Source: LMUY01 sp964242215
GTDB lineage: Bacteria > Pseudomonadota > Alphaproteobacteria > Acetobacterales > Acetobacteraceae
NCBI GenBank assembly: GCA_964242215.1
Contig: CAXTCJ010000009.1
Coordinates: 34,356 to 98,355 of the forward strand
Length of the DNA stretch: 64,000 nucleotides
Reading direction: 5' to 3'
The position numbers and the translations under genes are program-made. The notes under the pieces were generated by a model, which did not search any database, had not been told where the DNA came from, and worked only from the letters and a program-made list of their open reading frames with translations. Positions 40,280 to 49,155 of this stretch are shown here, in pieces. Positions within the stretch are counted from its first letter, which is position 1. Each line of letters opens with the position of its first letter.

Positions 40280-42166
40280 GTGAGTACCAGCCTGTCCTGG
40301 CTTCCGCCCTTGCAGCTTGAGCGTTCCGGTAAAGCAATGGCCCAGGCGTTGGGTGATACCCCTTGGCCGAATGCCGTCACCTTGGCCAATCACCAGCTCG
40401 ACTTCATCCGCACCAATCAGTTGGACACCCTCGTTCAGCAGGCCCTGGACAGCACCATCCCGACCGACTTGGCGGCCAAACCCGTGCGCCTGGCAATTCT
40501 CAGCTCCAGCACGACGGCGCACCTCAACGCCGCCATCCGGGTCGCGGGCCTGCGCCGCAACCTGCATGTCACGGTCTACGAGGTCGATTACGGCCAATAC
40601 TGGCAGGAACTGACCGATCCCAGCTCTGGGCTCTATCACTTCCGGCCCACGATTATCCTGTTGGCACTGGACTCGCACCATCTCGCCGCCGGGCTAACGG
40701 CTGGCATGGGGGCCCCGGAGGCCGACGCGGCATTCGACGAACGACAAGCCCATATCCGGGAATGCTGGCGCCTTACGCAGGCGGCGTTCCACTGCCCCGT
40801 CATCCAGCAGACCCCTCTCCCCGTGCACCCCGCCCTGCTCGGCAGCAACGAACACCGCCTGCCGGGATCGAAAGCGGCCTTCATCGCACGGCTGAACGCG
40901 GCCCTGCGACCGATGTGCGATGCAGCCAGCGTGGACCTGCTCGCGCTCGACGAGTGCGCCCTGCGCGACGGGATCGCCGCATGGCATGACCCGGTGTTGT
41001 GGCACCGCGCCAAACAGGAGGTGTCGCCCAGCACCGCGCCCCTGTATGGCGACCTGGTCATGCGGATCGTTGCGGCAAAGCTCGGCCGATCCTACAAAGC
41101 CTTGGTCCTGGACCTCGACAACACACTATGGGGTGGCGTGATTGGCGATGACGGGCTGGAAGGCATCGCCCTGGGGCAAGGCAGCGCCCTCGGCGAGGCC
41201 TTCATCGGGTTCCAGAGCTACGCGCGCGAGCTGTCGCGTCGGGGCGTCATCCTGGCCGTGTGTTCCAAGAACGACGCCGCCAATGCGACCGAACCGTTCG
41301 ATAAGCACCCCGAAATGCTGCTGAAACAGACCGACATCGCCAGCTTCGTGGCCAATTGGTCGGACAAGGCGGCCAATCTCCGAGCGATCGCCGCCCACCT
41401 GAACATCGGCCTCGACAGCCTCGTGTTCGTCGATGACAACCCCTTCGAACGAGCCCTCGTGCGACAGGAGCTGCCCATGGTGGCCGTTCCGGAGGTCGGC
41501 GACGACCCGGCGAATTTTGCCCAAACCATCGCGGATGCCGGCTATTTCGAAGCGCTGACCATCACCCAGGATGATCGGCAGCGAACCGGCCAGTACCAGG
41601 GCAATCAGCTGCGTGAGGCGCTGAGGGCGTCGGCCACGAACCTGCCCGCCTACCTCCGCAGCCTGGACATGGAGCTGACCTGGCGCCGCTTCGACCGGAT
41701 CGGCTTGTCGCGGACGGCGCAGCTGATCAACAAAACCAACCAATTCAACCTGACGACGCGGCGGTATTCGGAGGGCGACGTCGTGGCGATCATGCAGGAC
41801 GCCCGGTCCTTTGGACTGCAATTGCGCCTGCTGGACCGGTTCGGCGATAACGGCATTATTTCAGTCGTGATCGGTAAGATGCAGGACGACGATCTGGTGA
41901 TCGACACATGGCTGATGAGCTGCCGTGTCCTGGGGCGGCAGGTGGAACCGACGACGCTCAACCTGGTCGCCGCCCAGGCGCAGCGCCTCGGGGCCCGGCG
42001 GCTGATCGGCGAGTATGTCGCGACCAAGAAGAACGGCATGGTGCGCGACCATTACGCCCGGCTCGGCTTCGAGGTGGTCGAGGAAAGCGAGACCGGATCC
42101 CGTGCCGTGCTGGATCTCACCGCGTATATCCCCCGCGAAACCTTCATCGTTGTGCGCGAGGGCTGA
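40280..42166 (+). CDS. FkbH-like HAD-IIIC / GNAT-like protein
   Basis: About 628 residues from a GTG at 40280 (GAGAG upstream); a TTG at 40205 is in frame. Residues 1-270 are the usual FkbH N domain (RLAILSSSTTAHLNAAI, then YEVDYGQYW). The HAD core starts near 275 (ALVLDLDNTLWGGVIGDDG, with Asp-x-Asp), then LAVCSKNDAANATEPFD and FVDDNPFERALVRQELP. The C-terminal ~130 residues are GNAT-like (TWLMSCRVLGRQVEPTTLN, GEYVATKKNGMVRDHYARLG). FkbH proteins take a glyceryl unit from 1,3-bisphosphoglycerate and load it onto an acyl carrier protein. The ACP gene follows after 4 bases, which strongly supports that role. In this locus the acyl group is probably used on a glycan. Confidence 0.87.
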   Translation: MSTSLSWLPPLQLERSGKAMAQALGDTPWPNAVTLANHQLDFIRTNQLDTLVQQALDSTIPTDLAAKPVRLAILSSSTTAHLNAAIRVAGLRRNLHVTVYEVDYGQYWQELTDPSSGLYHFRPTIILLALDSHHLAAGLTAGMGAPEADAAFDERQAHIRECWRLTQAAFHCPVIQQTPLPVHPALLGSNEHRLPGSKAAFIARLNAALRPMCDAASVDLLALDECALRDGIAAWHDPVLWHRAKQEVSPSTAPLYGDLVMRIVAAKLGRSYKALVLDLDNTLWGGVIGDDGLEGIALGQGSALGEAFIGFQSYARELSRRGVILAVCSKNDAANATEPFDKHPEMLLKQTDIASFVANWSDKAANLRAIAAHLNIGLDSLVFVDDNPFERALVRQELPMVAVPEVGDDPANFAQTIADAGYFEALTITQDDRQRTGQYQGNQLREALRASATNLPAYLRSLDMELTWRRFDRIGLSRTAQLINKTNQFNLTTRRYSEGDVVAIMQDARSFGLQLRLLDRFGDNGIISVVIGKMQDDDLVIDTWLMSCRVLGRQVEPTTLNLVAAQAQRLGARRLIGEYVATKKNGMVRDHYARLGFEVVEESETGSRAVLDLTAYIPRETFIVVREG

Positions 42167-42170
42167 TACA

Positions 42171-42419
42171 GTGCCATCAGGAACAGAGGTCTATGGAAAG
42201 CTGACCGAGATTTTTCAGGACATCTTCATGCGGGACGATCTGACGCTCACGCCGGAGCTGACGGCAAAGGATGTTCCGGGATGGGATAGCTTCAAGCAGA
42301 TCGAAATCATCATCGCTGTCGAAGAGGCCTATCAGATCAGATTCCGGACCAAGGACCTCGACAGCTTGCACAATGTCGGCGATCTCGCCCGCACGATCCT
42401 CGAGAAGCATGCCGCCTGA
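42171..42419 (+). CDS. acyl carrier protein
   Basis: 82 residues from a GTG, with GAGG 9 bases upstream. The phosphopantetheine site is GWDSFKQIEIIIAVEEAY, where the Ser of D-S-F carries the prosthetic group. The rest (LTEIFQDIF, LTPELTAKDVPG, LHNVGDLARTIL) is a four-helix ACP. It resembles the small stand-alone ACPs that partner FkbH-like enzymes. It is 4 bases after the FkbH gene and 18 bases before the giant glycosyltransferase gene. No ketosynthase or other polyketide gene is near, so the loaded unit is more likely moved to a sugar. The acyltransferase responsible is not evident. One of the repeat or papain-like proteins might be involved. Confidence 0.88.
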   Translation: MPSGTEVYGKLTEIFQDIFMRDDLTLTPELTAKDVPGWDSFKQIEIIIAVEEAYQIRFRTKDLDSLHNVGDLARTILEKHAA

Positions 42420-42437
42420 TCCCGTGAGAACGCCACT

Positions 42438-45400
42438 TTGCTGCGCCTCCAGGTAGTCCGGCCCGCCGCCGGGTCGACGCTCACGTCGGGACGTGTGTCG
42501 AGCGGTGTCGGGTGGCTGAGCTGCGATGCCAGGGTGGTCTCACTCGTCGTGAGGATTGCCGACCAGGCGCCCGTGCGGGCCAGGCTTGGCGTGCCGCCGG
42601 CGCACTGGAAAGCCTTGACCGGGCAGGACCTGCCAGCGTCGAGCGGCGACACCCTCTTGGGCTTCGTCTTCTCGATCAACGTTCCGGCCGTATTGGCGGG
42701 CGCATCGACGATGCTGTTCGAGATCCAAACCAGCACCGAAGTGCTGCACGTCGAGCACTCGATCGAGATCCGCGCCGACCCGGACAAGGCGCCGGCTGAG
42801 ACCTCCGACCCGAACCCCGCATCGACCGCCATCATCAAGCTGCTGTGCGAGGAGGCGTGCTTGTCCGCGGATGGCGGGTTCGGCGTCAGAGGCTGGGCCG
42901 TCTGCGCACCGGAGATCGAGGCGCTCACCGTCACGCTGGACGACGTCGTGGTCGGCAATGCCATGGTGGACGAGAGCCGCCCCGACGTCGGCAACCGCTA
43001 CCCGCAGATTGCCTCGGCGCACTGGGCCGGGTTCAGCCTCGTTCGCGCGCTGGGCCAGCCGTTCACGGGCGAGCACGTCATGCAGCTCACGGTGATCGGA
43101 ACCGATGGGCGGCGGAAATCGGTCTCCCAGATCCTGCAGACGCTACCTAGCCTGCCGCCGCACTTCGCCCAGCAACTGCCACCCCGATCGGCGAGCCCGG
43201 GGCAAGCCCGGTCGGGAGAAGAGGCGATCCGGTTCTTCCTCGATGCTCCGACGGTGCGCGAAGGGGTCGCCGTCGACACTGTCCGCGGCTTCCTCTCCTT
43301 GGGGGGGTGGGCCGTGGCCGCGACCAAGATCACGCGCGTCGAGGTCTTCGTCGACGACGTCTCGATGGGGCGGGCGCATTACGGGATCCGCCGCGACGAC
43401 GTTCTGGCCAACCTGCCCGGCCCCAACGCGCTGCTGTCGGGCTTTGCCATGGTTCTCACGCCGCGGGTGATGACCCCGGGCACCCACCAACTGCGGATCG
43501 TCGTCGAGGACGAAGAAGGGACCACACGGGAAACCGCGTTTTCGGTCCGGGCCGACAAAGTGGCGACGGGCGCCGGCCCCTGGGCGCTGCGCAGCAAGCT
43601 GCCGCACTCCGAGATCATGCTGAAAACGGCGATCCTGGCGGCCAATGGCGACCTGCCCCGCTGGCACATCGTGATCCCATGTGCCCGCGACAGCGATTTG
43701 GGCCCCGTCACTGCGACGATCCAGAGCCTGCGGGACCAGGCGCTCCCCCATTGGGAGGCCACCATCCTGACGGGGCCGGGTCAGGTCTCGCTTCTGTCGC
43801 AAGATTGGGCCGATGCCGGGCACCGGATCCAGGTCGTCGAAGCCGCCCCTGCCCGCCCGCTGGCCAAGCTTGGCGAGCATGCGACCTTCATGGCCCTGCT
43901 GGCCCCGGGCGATCGCCTGGGCGAGGACGCGCTGCTGGAAATGAGCGTCGAGGCGGTGCTGCAGCCACAGGCCGACTTCCTCTACAGCGACGAGCAGCGG
44001 ACCGACCCGGCCGACGGCACGGTGAAAGCCTTCTTCAAACCGGACTGGTCGCCCGACCTGCTGCTATCGACCAACTATATCGGCCGGCTCTGGGCCGCGC
44101 GTCCGGGTCTCGTGGCGGCCGCCGGGCTGCTGCAGGGCGACATCCTCGCGGGTGCCGAATACGACGCCGTCCTAAAACTGTCGGAGCAGGCCAAGGCGGT
44201 GCACCACGTGGCCAAGGTGCTCTGCGCCACGATCCGCAGGCCGGCCCGGCGGGCGTCGGAGGCACTGCGGCAGGCCATGCGCCGCCGTGGGGTGGCCGCG
44301 CAGGTGCAACCGTGGCTGATCGAGGGCACCTTTCGCATCAAGCGGCCGGTTGCCGAGCAGGCGATGGTCTCGATCATCATCCCGACCATCGCCGCGCGCG
44401 GCCTGATCGAGACGGCGATCGGGTCCATCCGGAAGCACACGCGCTGGCAGCACTACGAGATCATCTGCCTCGACAACATCCCGCGGGACGGCACCCCAGA
44501 CCAACTGCGGTGGAAGGCGTGGATCGCGGCCAATGCCGACCGCACGATCGAGATCGCCAGCCGCTTCAATTGGTCCCGGTTCAACAACCGCGGCGCCAAA
44601 GCGGCCCGAGGCGACTACCTCCTGTTCCTGAACGACGACATCGAGGTGCTGGACGGCGAGTGGCTGCACGACCTGGTCGAGCAGGCGCAGCGGCCCGAGA
44701 TCGGCGTGGTCGGCCCACAACTGCTCTACGCCGACGGGCGCGTGCAGCACGCCGGCATGTTCCTGGCGGAGAAGGCCGCGCGGCACGCCTTCCGGTTCTA
44801 TCCGCGCGACGAGCCCGGCCCGTTCGGCCTGGCCCGGACGCAGCGCGACGTTATCAGCGTCACCGGCGCCTGCATGCTGATGCGTCGTGCCGTGTACGAT
44901 GCCCTCGGCGGCTTCGACGAGAGCCACGCCGTCATCAACAACGATCTCGACTTCAACCTGCGCGTCCGCCGCGCCGGCTACGCGGTGCTGTTCACCCCCT
45001 ATGTCAGCCTGGTGCACCACGAGATGGCGAGCCGGGCCGAGATCAGGGACATCTTCGACTCCGTCTCGTTCCAACGTGAATGGGGCAACATCTTCCTCAA
45101 GGGCGACCCGTATTTCAGCCCGCATCTGTCCCTGGACAGTGACGACTACCTGCCCGATGCCGAGCCGGTGCGCCAATTCACCGTCGGCCACCCTGTCGTG
45201 GCGAAGGACGCGATCCGGCGCATCCTGGCGATCAAGGTCGACCATATCGGCGATTTCGTCACCGCCTTCCCGGCTTTCCGCAAGATCAAGCGGCATTTCC
45301 CCAATGCGGAGCTGACGGTGCTCGCGGCCAAGGCATCGCTGGCACTCGTCGCGATGGAGCCCGCCATCGACCGCGCGATCGAGTTCAACTTCTTCCACGC

Positions 45401-46352
45401 CCGCTCGGAAAAGGGGGAGCGCGCGATGGGCCAGAAGGCCTTGCGCGACCTGCAGGACCAGCTGTCCCGCGAGCGGTTCGACCTGGCCATCGACCTGCGC
45501 CGCCAACCCGAGACGCGCCAGATCCTGCGCCATACCGGTGCCCGTTGGCTGGCCGGCTTCGACCGCGGCTACGCCTATCCCTGGCTGGATTTTTCCGTCG
45601 AATTCGAGGGCGACCTCGCCAACCACCTGAAGCACGAGCACGTGGTGGACAGCCTGGTGCACCTGGTCGACGCCATCGCGGCCAATTGCGATCCGGACCG
45701 TGACGTCCTGGGTGCGCCCGCCGCACGCGGCCCGGCGCGGGACGGGATCGCGGCCTTGCTGCTGGCGAACGGGCTCCCTCCGGACCGCCTGGCCGCACCG
45801 CTCGCTTGCCTTCACACCGGCGCCGGGTCGGTGAACAAGCAATGGCCCGGCGCGTCCTTTGCCGGCCTGATCGATCTGCTGGCTGCGGAGGCGGGCGCCA
45901 CGGTGATGCTCATCGGCGGCCCGGACGAAGCCGTGGCGGTCGCCGCCTTGCTCAAGCTGGTCCGCCATCCTGCCGCAGTGGTCAATCTGGTTGGGAAAAT
46001 CCCACTGAAGGATTTGCCCGGCGTGATCGCGGCGGCCGACCTGTATGTCGGCAATGACAGCGGGCCCAAGCATATCGCCGCGGCCCTGGGCGTGGCGACG
46101 GTCGGCATCCATTCCGGCACGGTCGATGCGGGCGAATGGGGGCCGATGGGGCCGCACAGCCTGACGATCCGGCGGGAGATGACGTGCAGCCCCTGCTATC
46201 TTGCCCGCGCCGCCGACTGCCATCGCGGGCTCGCTTGCCTGACCGGCCTCCGCGTGGCCGATGTCTGGCAGGCGAGCCGGCGTATGCTCGCTTTGGCATC
46301 ACCACGGGCAGTGCCCGCCGAAGGGTACGAAATTCTGCTTAAAACACCTTAG
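42438..46352 (+). CDS. triple glycosyltransferase (beta modules, GT2, GT2, GT9)
   Basis: 1304 residues from a TTG. Residues 1-380 hold three beta-sandwich modules (SGVGWLSCDARVVSLVVRI, GVRGWAVCAPEIEALTVTLD, SLGGWAVAATKITRVEVFVD). The first GT2 domain is at ~405-600 (WHIVIPCARDSDLGPVTATI, FLYSDEQRTDPADG). A second and stronger GT2 starts near 640 (MVSIIIPTIAARGLIETAIG), with YLLFLNDDIEVLDGEWL and VINNDLDFNLRVRRAGY. From ~925 a GT9 heptosyltransferase-like domain follows (ILAIKVDHIGDFVTAFPAF, LHTGAGSVNKQWPG, YVGNDSGPKHIAAALGVAT) with a Cys-rich CSPCY end. It probably builds a stretch of chain alone. It is the third gene of the operon. Confidence 0.88.
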   Translation: MLRLQVVRPAAGSTLTSGRVSSGVGWLSCDARVVSLVVRIADQAPVRARLGVPPAHWKALTGQDLPASSGDTLLGFVFSINVPAVLAGASTMLFEIQTSTEVLHVEHSIEIRADPDKAPAETSDPNPASTAIIKLLCEEACLSADGGFGVRGWAVCAPEIEALTVTLDDVVVGNAMVDESRPDVGNRYPQIASAHWAGFSLVRALGQPFTGEHVMQLTVIGTDGRRKSVSQILQTLPSLPPHFAQQLPPRSASPGQARSGEEAIRFFLDAPTVREGVAVDTVRGFLSLGGWAVAATKITRVEVFVDDVSMGRAHYGIRRDDVLANLPGPNALLSGFAMVLTPRVMTPGTHQLRIVVEDEEGTTRETAFSVRADKVATGAGPWALRSKLPHSEIMLKTAILAANGDLPRWHIVIPCARDSDLGPVTATIQSLRDQALPHWEATILTGPGQVSLLSQDWADAGHRIQVVEAAPARPLAKLGEHATFMALLAPGDRLGEDALLEMSVEAVLQPQADFLYSDEQRTDPADGTVKAFFKPDWSPDLLLSTNYIGRLWAARPGLVAAAGLLQGDILAGAEYDAVLKLSEQAKAVHHVAKVLCATIRRPARRASEALRQAMRRRGVAAQVQPWLIEGTFRIKRPVAEQAMVSIIIPTIAARGLIETAIGSIRKHTRWQHYEIICLDNIPRDGTPDQLRWKAWIAANADRTIEIASRFNWSRFNNRGAKAARGDYLLFLNDDIEVLDGEWLHDLVEQAQRPEIGVVGPQLLYADGRVQHAGMFLAEKAARHAFRFYPRDEPGPFGLARTQRDVISVTGACMLMRRAVYDALGGFDESHAVINNDLDFNLRVRRAGYAVLFTPYVSLVHHEMASRAEIRDIFDSVSFQREWGNIFLKGDPYFSPHLSLDSDDYLPDAEPVRQFTVGHPVVAKDAIRRILAIKVDHIGDFVTAFPAFRKIKRHFPNAELTVLAAKASLALVAMEPAIDRAIEFNFFHARSEKGERAMGQKALRDLQDQLSRERFDLAIDLRRQPETRQILRHTGARWLAGFDRGYAYPWLDFSVEFEGDLANHLKHEHVVDSLVHLVDAIAANCDPDRDVLGAPAARGPARDGIAALLLANGLPPDRLAAPLACLHTGAGSVNKQWPGASFAGLIDLLAAEAGATVMLIGGPDEAVAVAALLKLVRHPAAVVNLVGKIPLKDLPGVIAAADLYVGNDSGPKHIAAALGVATVGIHSGTVDAGEWGPMGPHSLTIRREMTCSPCYLARAADCHRGLACLTGLRVADVWQASRRMLALASPRAVPAEGYEILLKTP

Positions 46353-46387
46353 AGCTACCAGTAATTAGCTTCGGAGACGATTGCGCC

Positions 46388-49090
46388 GTGTCAAAAATAG
46401 CCTTCGTCGGCAACTCCCAGGCGTCAGCGGTCAAGGACGCCTTTGATTACTTCGTTCAGCCGCATCTTGGTTGGGAGACGGTCTACGTCCGGACCGACGA
46501 CACCGGGGCACCCGTATCGGATGCGAGCACCTTCCGCGATGTCACCACCTGCGTCCGGGTGGTCATGGATCCAGCCGAGCTATCACCCCCGCCCGGCCTG
46601 GACCCATCGGTTCGGATTGTCGACATACCACTCGTCATGGCTGGATGGCTTTGGCCTTATCATGGAACGCGGCACCCCCATGCCGGACGGTTGAAGTACA
46701 ACCTCGACGCCATGGCCGATTGTGCCGACGCTTTTATCAACCGTTACATCGAAAGCGGGCTGGACGAGGAACAGACCGTCACGAATTACATGCAGATCGA
46801 CGCCAAATCGATTGTCGGCTTGGACCGTCGCTACGAATTGCTCATGGCAAAGCAGCGCGAGCGGGACCGGGTCACGGGATTTGCCACCGCTGATTTCATC
46901 GAAAGCCACATTCGAACCGAGCGGCTGTTCTCGACGCCCTACCATCCGACACTCAGCCTCGAGCGCTACCTCGCCCTCGAATGTTTCAGCCGACTGGACG
47001 TGCCGAACGAGATCCTCGGCACGGTGGAGGAATACTTCACCGACACATTCTACCCGCGCCTTCAGGCGCCGATTCACCCGGTTGTCGCGCAGCATTTCGG
47101 TCTGGCTTACGGCGGCCCCGACGACACGTATCAGTGGCTGAATGCCGGCCGGGTCACCTTCGCGGATTACATCAGGCGCTACCGGATCTGGGACACCGAC
47201 GTCGAGCTCGGCGCCGGGCTCGATCTGTTCAACAACAGGCAATTCGAAGAGGCCATCGAGCAGCTTCGGCAAGCGGTCGTGAAGACCCCGGATTCCGGCA
47301 TGGCCAATCTGTTCCTGTGCGAAAGCCTGCTCGCGACGAACCGGCCAGCCGAGGCTGCCGCGGCCGGGGAAGCGGCCCTGACGCTCCTGGCAAACGATTG
47401 GCGTTTGCAGCGCGTCGTCGGTGTGGCCATGGCCATAGCCGGGCAGCATCAAGACGCAGTGCCGCACTACCGCCGTTCGATCGAACTGCACAAAGGCGGG
47501 CTGCAAACCTATATCGACCTATCGTTCTCGCTATGGCAGTTGGGCGAGCTCAAGGACGCGGCGGCAGCGGTGAGAATTGCCCTCGCGATCAATCCGACCG
47601 ACCCCCACGCTATCGCACGCCTCACCGCTATCGAGCGGCAGATCGCTGAAGCGACCCCCGTGCTTTCGGAGCCTGGGCTTGCGGAGCCCGTACTTCCAGA
47701 GTCTGGGCCTGAACTAGACCTGTCCTGGAAGTCACCGCTCCTCCGTCTGAGCGACGGCTTCAAACCGCCCGAGCCGATGCTTGTTTGGGGCGAAGGCGGT
47801 CGTGCCGTCCTGCAGTATGAGGGCGCAACCCAGACCATCGAGCAGGCCCTGGTCATAGAGGCCGGCCCACAAGCCGGCACGAGCGTGCGGATATCGGTCT
47901 CTATCAACGATTTCGCCATCGGGGAGGATGTGTTCGGGGACCGAGCTCGGCTGACGTTCCGTATTCCGGCCCATATCCTGTCCGAGGGCTGTCGGATCTG
48001 CCTCGACTACACGCCAGAAAGCACCGCCGTCGCATTCTTCACCATCCTTCTGCACGACATCGACCCGGCAATGGATCTTGAGAACCCTCGGACGCAGGCA
48101 GGTCTGCTGCTCAACAGCCCACTCGAGGCCGACGCCGCAGCCGCCGCCTACAAGGAGGTGACCGGGTTCGACGCCCGGACGCTCATGCTGAATTTCGAGA
48201 GTCTTGGCTCGGATTGCGAGTTCGGGTTGGTGCAGCGGGAATGCGACGCCGAGCCTCTCGGCCTGCTGCGTTTCTCCACGGTACCGCTCTTGCCGCTTGT
48301 CACCGGCCTCGACACAGACTTTGCAGGTGTCGATGACCGCAGCGCGCTCGACTTCGAGATCGACCCATCCGACGAGTACATCGCGCTGCAGCGGCACTAC
48401 AAGCTGCGTTACCACACCTTCCAGTACCAGGCCGATATTACCCGCGATGCGATGTATGACAGAGAGCTTAAGAAACTCTCCTTTCTCCGGCGGAAGTTTC
48501 TCGAGCAGCTCACGTCAGGCGGCAAGATCTTCGTCTACAAAAGCTGGGACCGCTGCCAGCTACCCCAGATCGAGACGCTGTACCGTTCGATCCGGGCCCA
48601 TGGATCGAACGCCCTGCTTTGGGTGACGCAAGCCGGTGACGGCGACACACCGGGGTCCGTTCGCGAGGTCTACCAGGGTTTGTACCTCGGCACGATGCGA
48701 CGCTTCTCACGGCCGGTTGTCGGCCAGGATCATCGCGACATCGCCGAGTGGATCGAGCTCTGCCACAACGCCTGGGAGCTCCATAAAGGCGACCTGGCTT
48801 CCCGCGAGGAAGTTCAGCCAGCCCCCGAAGCGATCATGCTCTCGTCGCCGCCAGCTCCGCTCGAAGCCAGTCCTCCCCTGGACGAACCCGAAACCGCCGC
48901 AGCAAAGCCCACCCTCTCTGAAACACCGGATCCGGTCGGTGTCACCCACGAGGACGACCCGGCGCCGGCGTTGATCGATGCGCCCCCGCTCGCCATCCCT
49001 GTCCAGCAGCCCCGACCCGAAGACAAACCCGCAGCTGTACCGCAACCACGCGGCTGGTTCAGGCGCCTCTGGAGCAAACTCGTGGGTTGA
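46388..49090 (+). CDS. WcbI-like / TPR / papain-like multi-domain protein
   Basis: 900 residues from a GTG behind GGAG. Residues 1-260 resemble the capsule protein WcbI (KIAFVGNSQASAVKDAFDYF, YHPTLSLERYLALECFSRL), a family with acyl-transfer-like folds and CoA binding. TPR repeats occupy ~275-420 (FEEAIEQLRQAVVKTPDSG, GELKDAAAAVRIALAINP). A beta domain follows at ~445-570. Residues ~598-790 are a papain-like domain with the motif FESLGSDCEFGLVQRECD and AEPLGLLRFSTVP, with Cys about 606. The last 100 residues are Pro/Glu-rich and end in a basic patch. The combination suggests modification of the glycan or of a lipid-linked acceptor. It overlaps the next open frame by 4 bases. Confidence 0.75.
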   Translation: MSKIAFVGNSQASAVKDAFDYFVQPHLGWETVYVRTDDTGAPVSDASTFRDVTTCVRVVMDPAELSPPPGLDPSVRIVDIPLVMAGWLWPYHGTRHPHAGRLKYNLDAMADCADAFINRYIESGLDEEQTVTNYMQIDAKSIVGLDRRYELLMAKQRERDRVTGFATADFIESHIRTERLFSTPYHPTLSLERYLALECFSRLDVPNEILGTVEEYFTDTFYPRLQAPIHPVVAQHFGLAYGGPDDTYQWLNAGRVTFADYIRRYRIWDTDVELGAGLDLFNNRQFEEAIEQLRQAVVKTPDSGMANLFLCESLLATNRPAEAAAAGEAALTLLANDWRLQRVVGVAMAIAGQHQDAVPHYRRSIELHKGGLQTYIDLSFSLWQLGELKDAAAAVRIALAINPTDPHAIARLTAIERQIAEATPVLSEPGLAEPVLPESGPELDLSWKSPLLRLSDGFKPPEPMLVWGEGGRAVLQYEGATQTIEQALVIEAGPQAGTSVRISVSINDFAIGEDVFGDRARLTFRIPAHILSEGCRICLDYTPESTAVAFFTILLHDIDPAMDLENPRTQAGLLLNSPLEADAAAAAYKEVTGFDARTLMLNFESLGSDCEFGLVQRECDAEPLGLLRFSTVPLLPLVTGLDTDFAGVDDRSALDFEIDPSDEYIALQRHYKLRYHTFQYQADITRDAMYDRELKKLSFLRRKFLEQLTSGGKIFVYKSWDRCQLPQIETLYRSIRAHGSNALLWVTQAGDGDTPGSVREVYQGLYLGTMRRFSRPVVGQDHRDIAEWIELCHNAWELHKGDLASREEVQPAPEAIMLSSPPAPLEASPPLDEPETAAAKPTLSETPDPVGVTHEDDPAPALIDAPPLAIPVQQPRPEDKPAAVPQPRGWFRRLWSKLVG

Positions 49091-49155
49091 ACGGGAAAAG
49101 CGTCAGGGACACGGGCTCGCCGGAGAGCATTTGCAGCCCATCCGACCAGCATCCT

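Noticed and set aside
43307..45079. A 590-codon plus-strand frame in a different phase within the triple glycosyltransferase
   Set aside because: Arg/Gly/Pro-rich translation with no motif; the correct phase contains all catalytic motifs.
44172..46223. A 683-codon minus-strand frame opposite the GT2/GT9 region
   Set aside because: It is antisense to well-conserved GT2 and GT9 motifs and has no domain pattern of its own.
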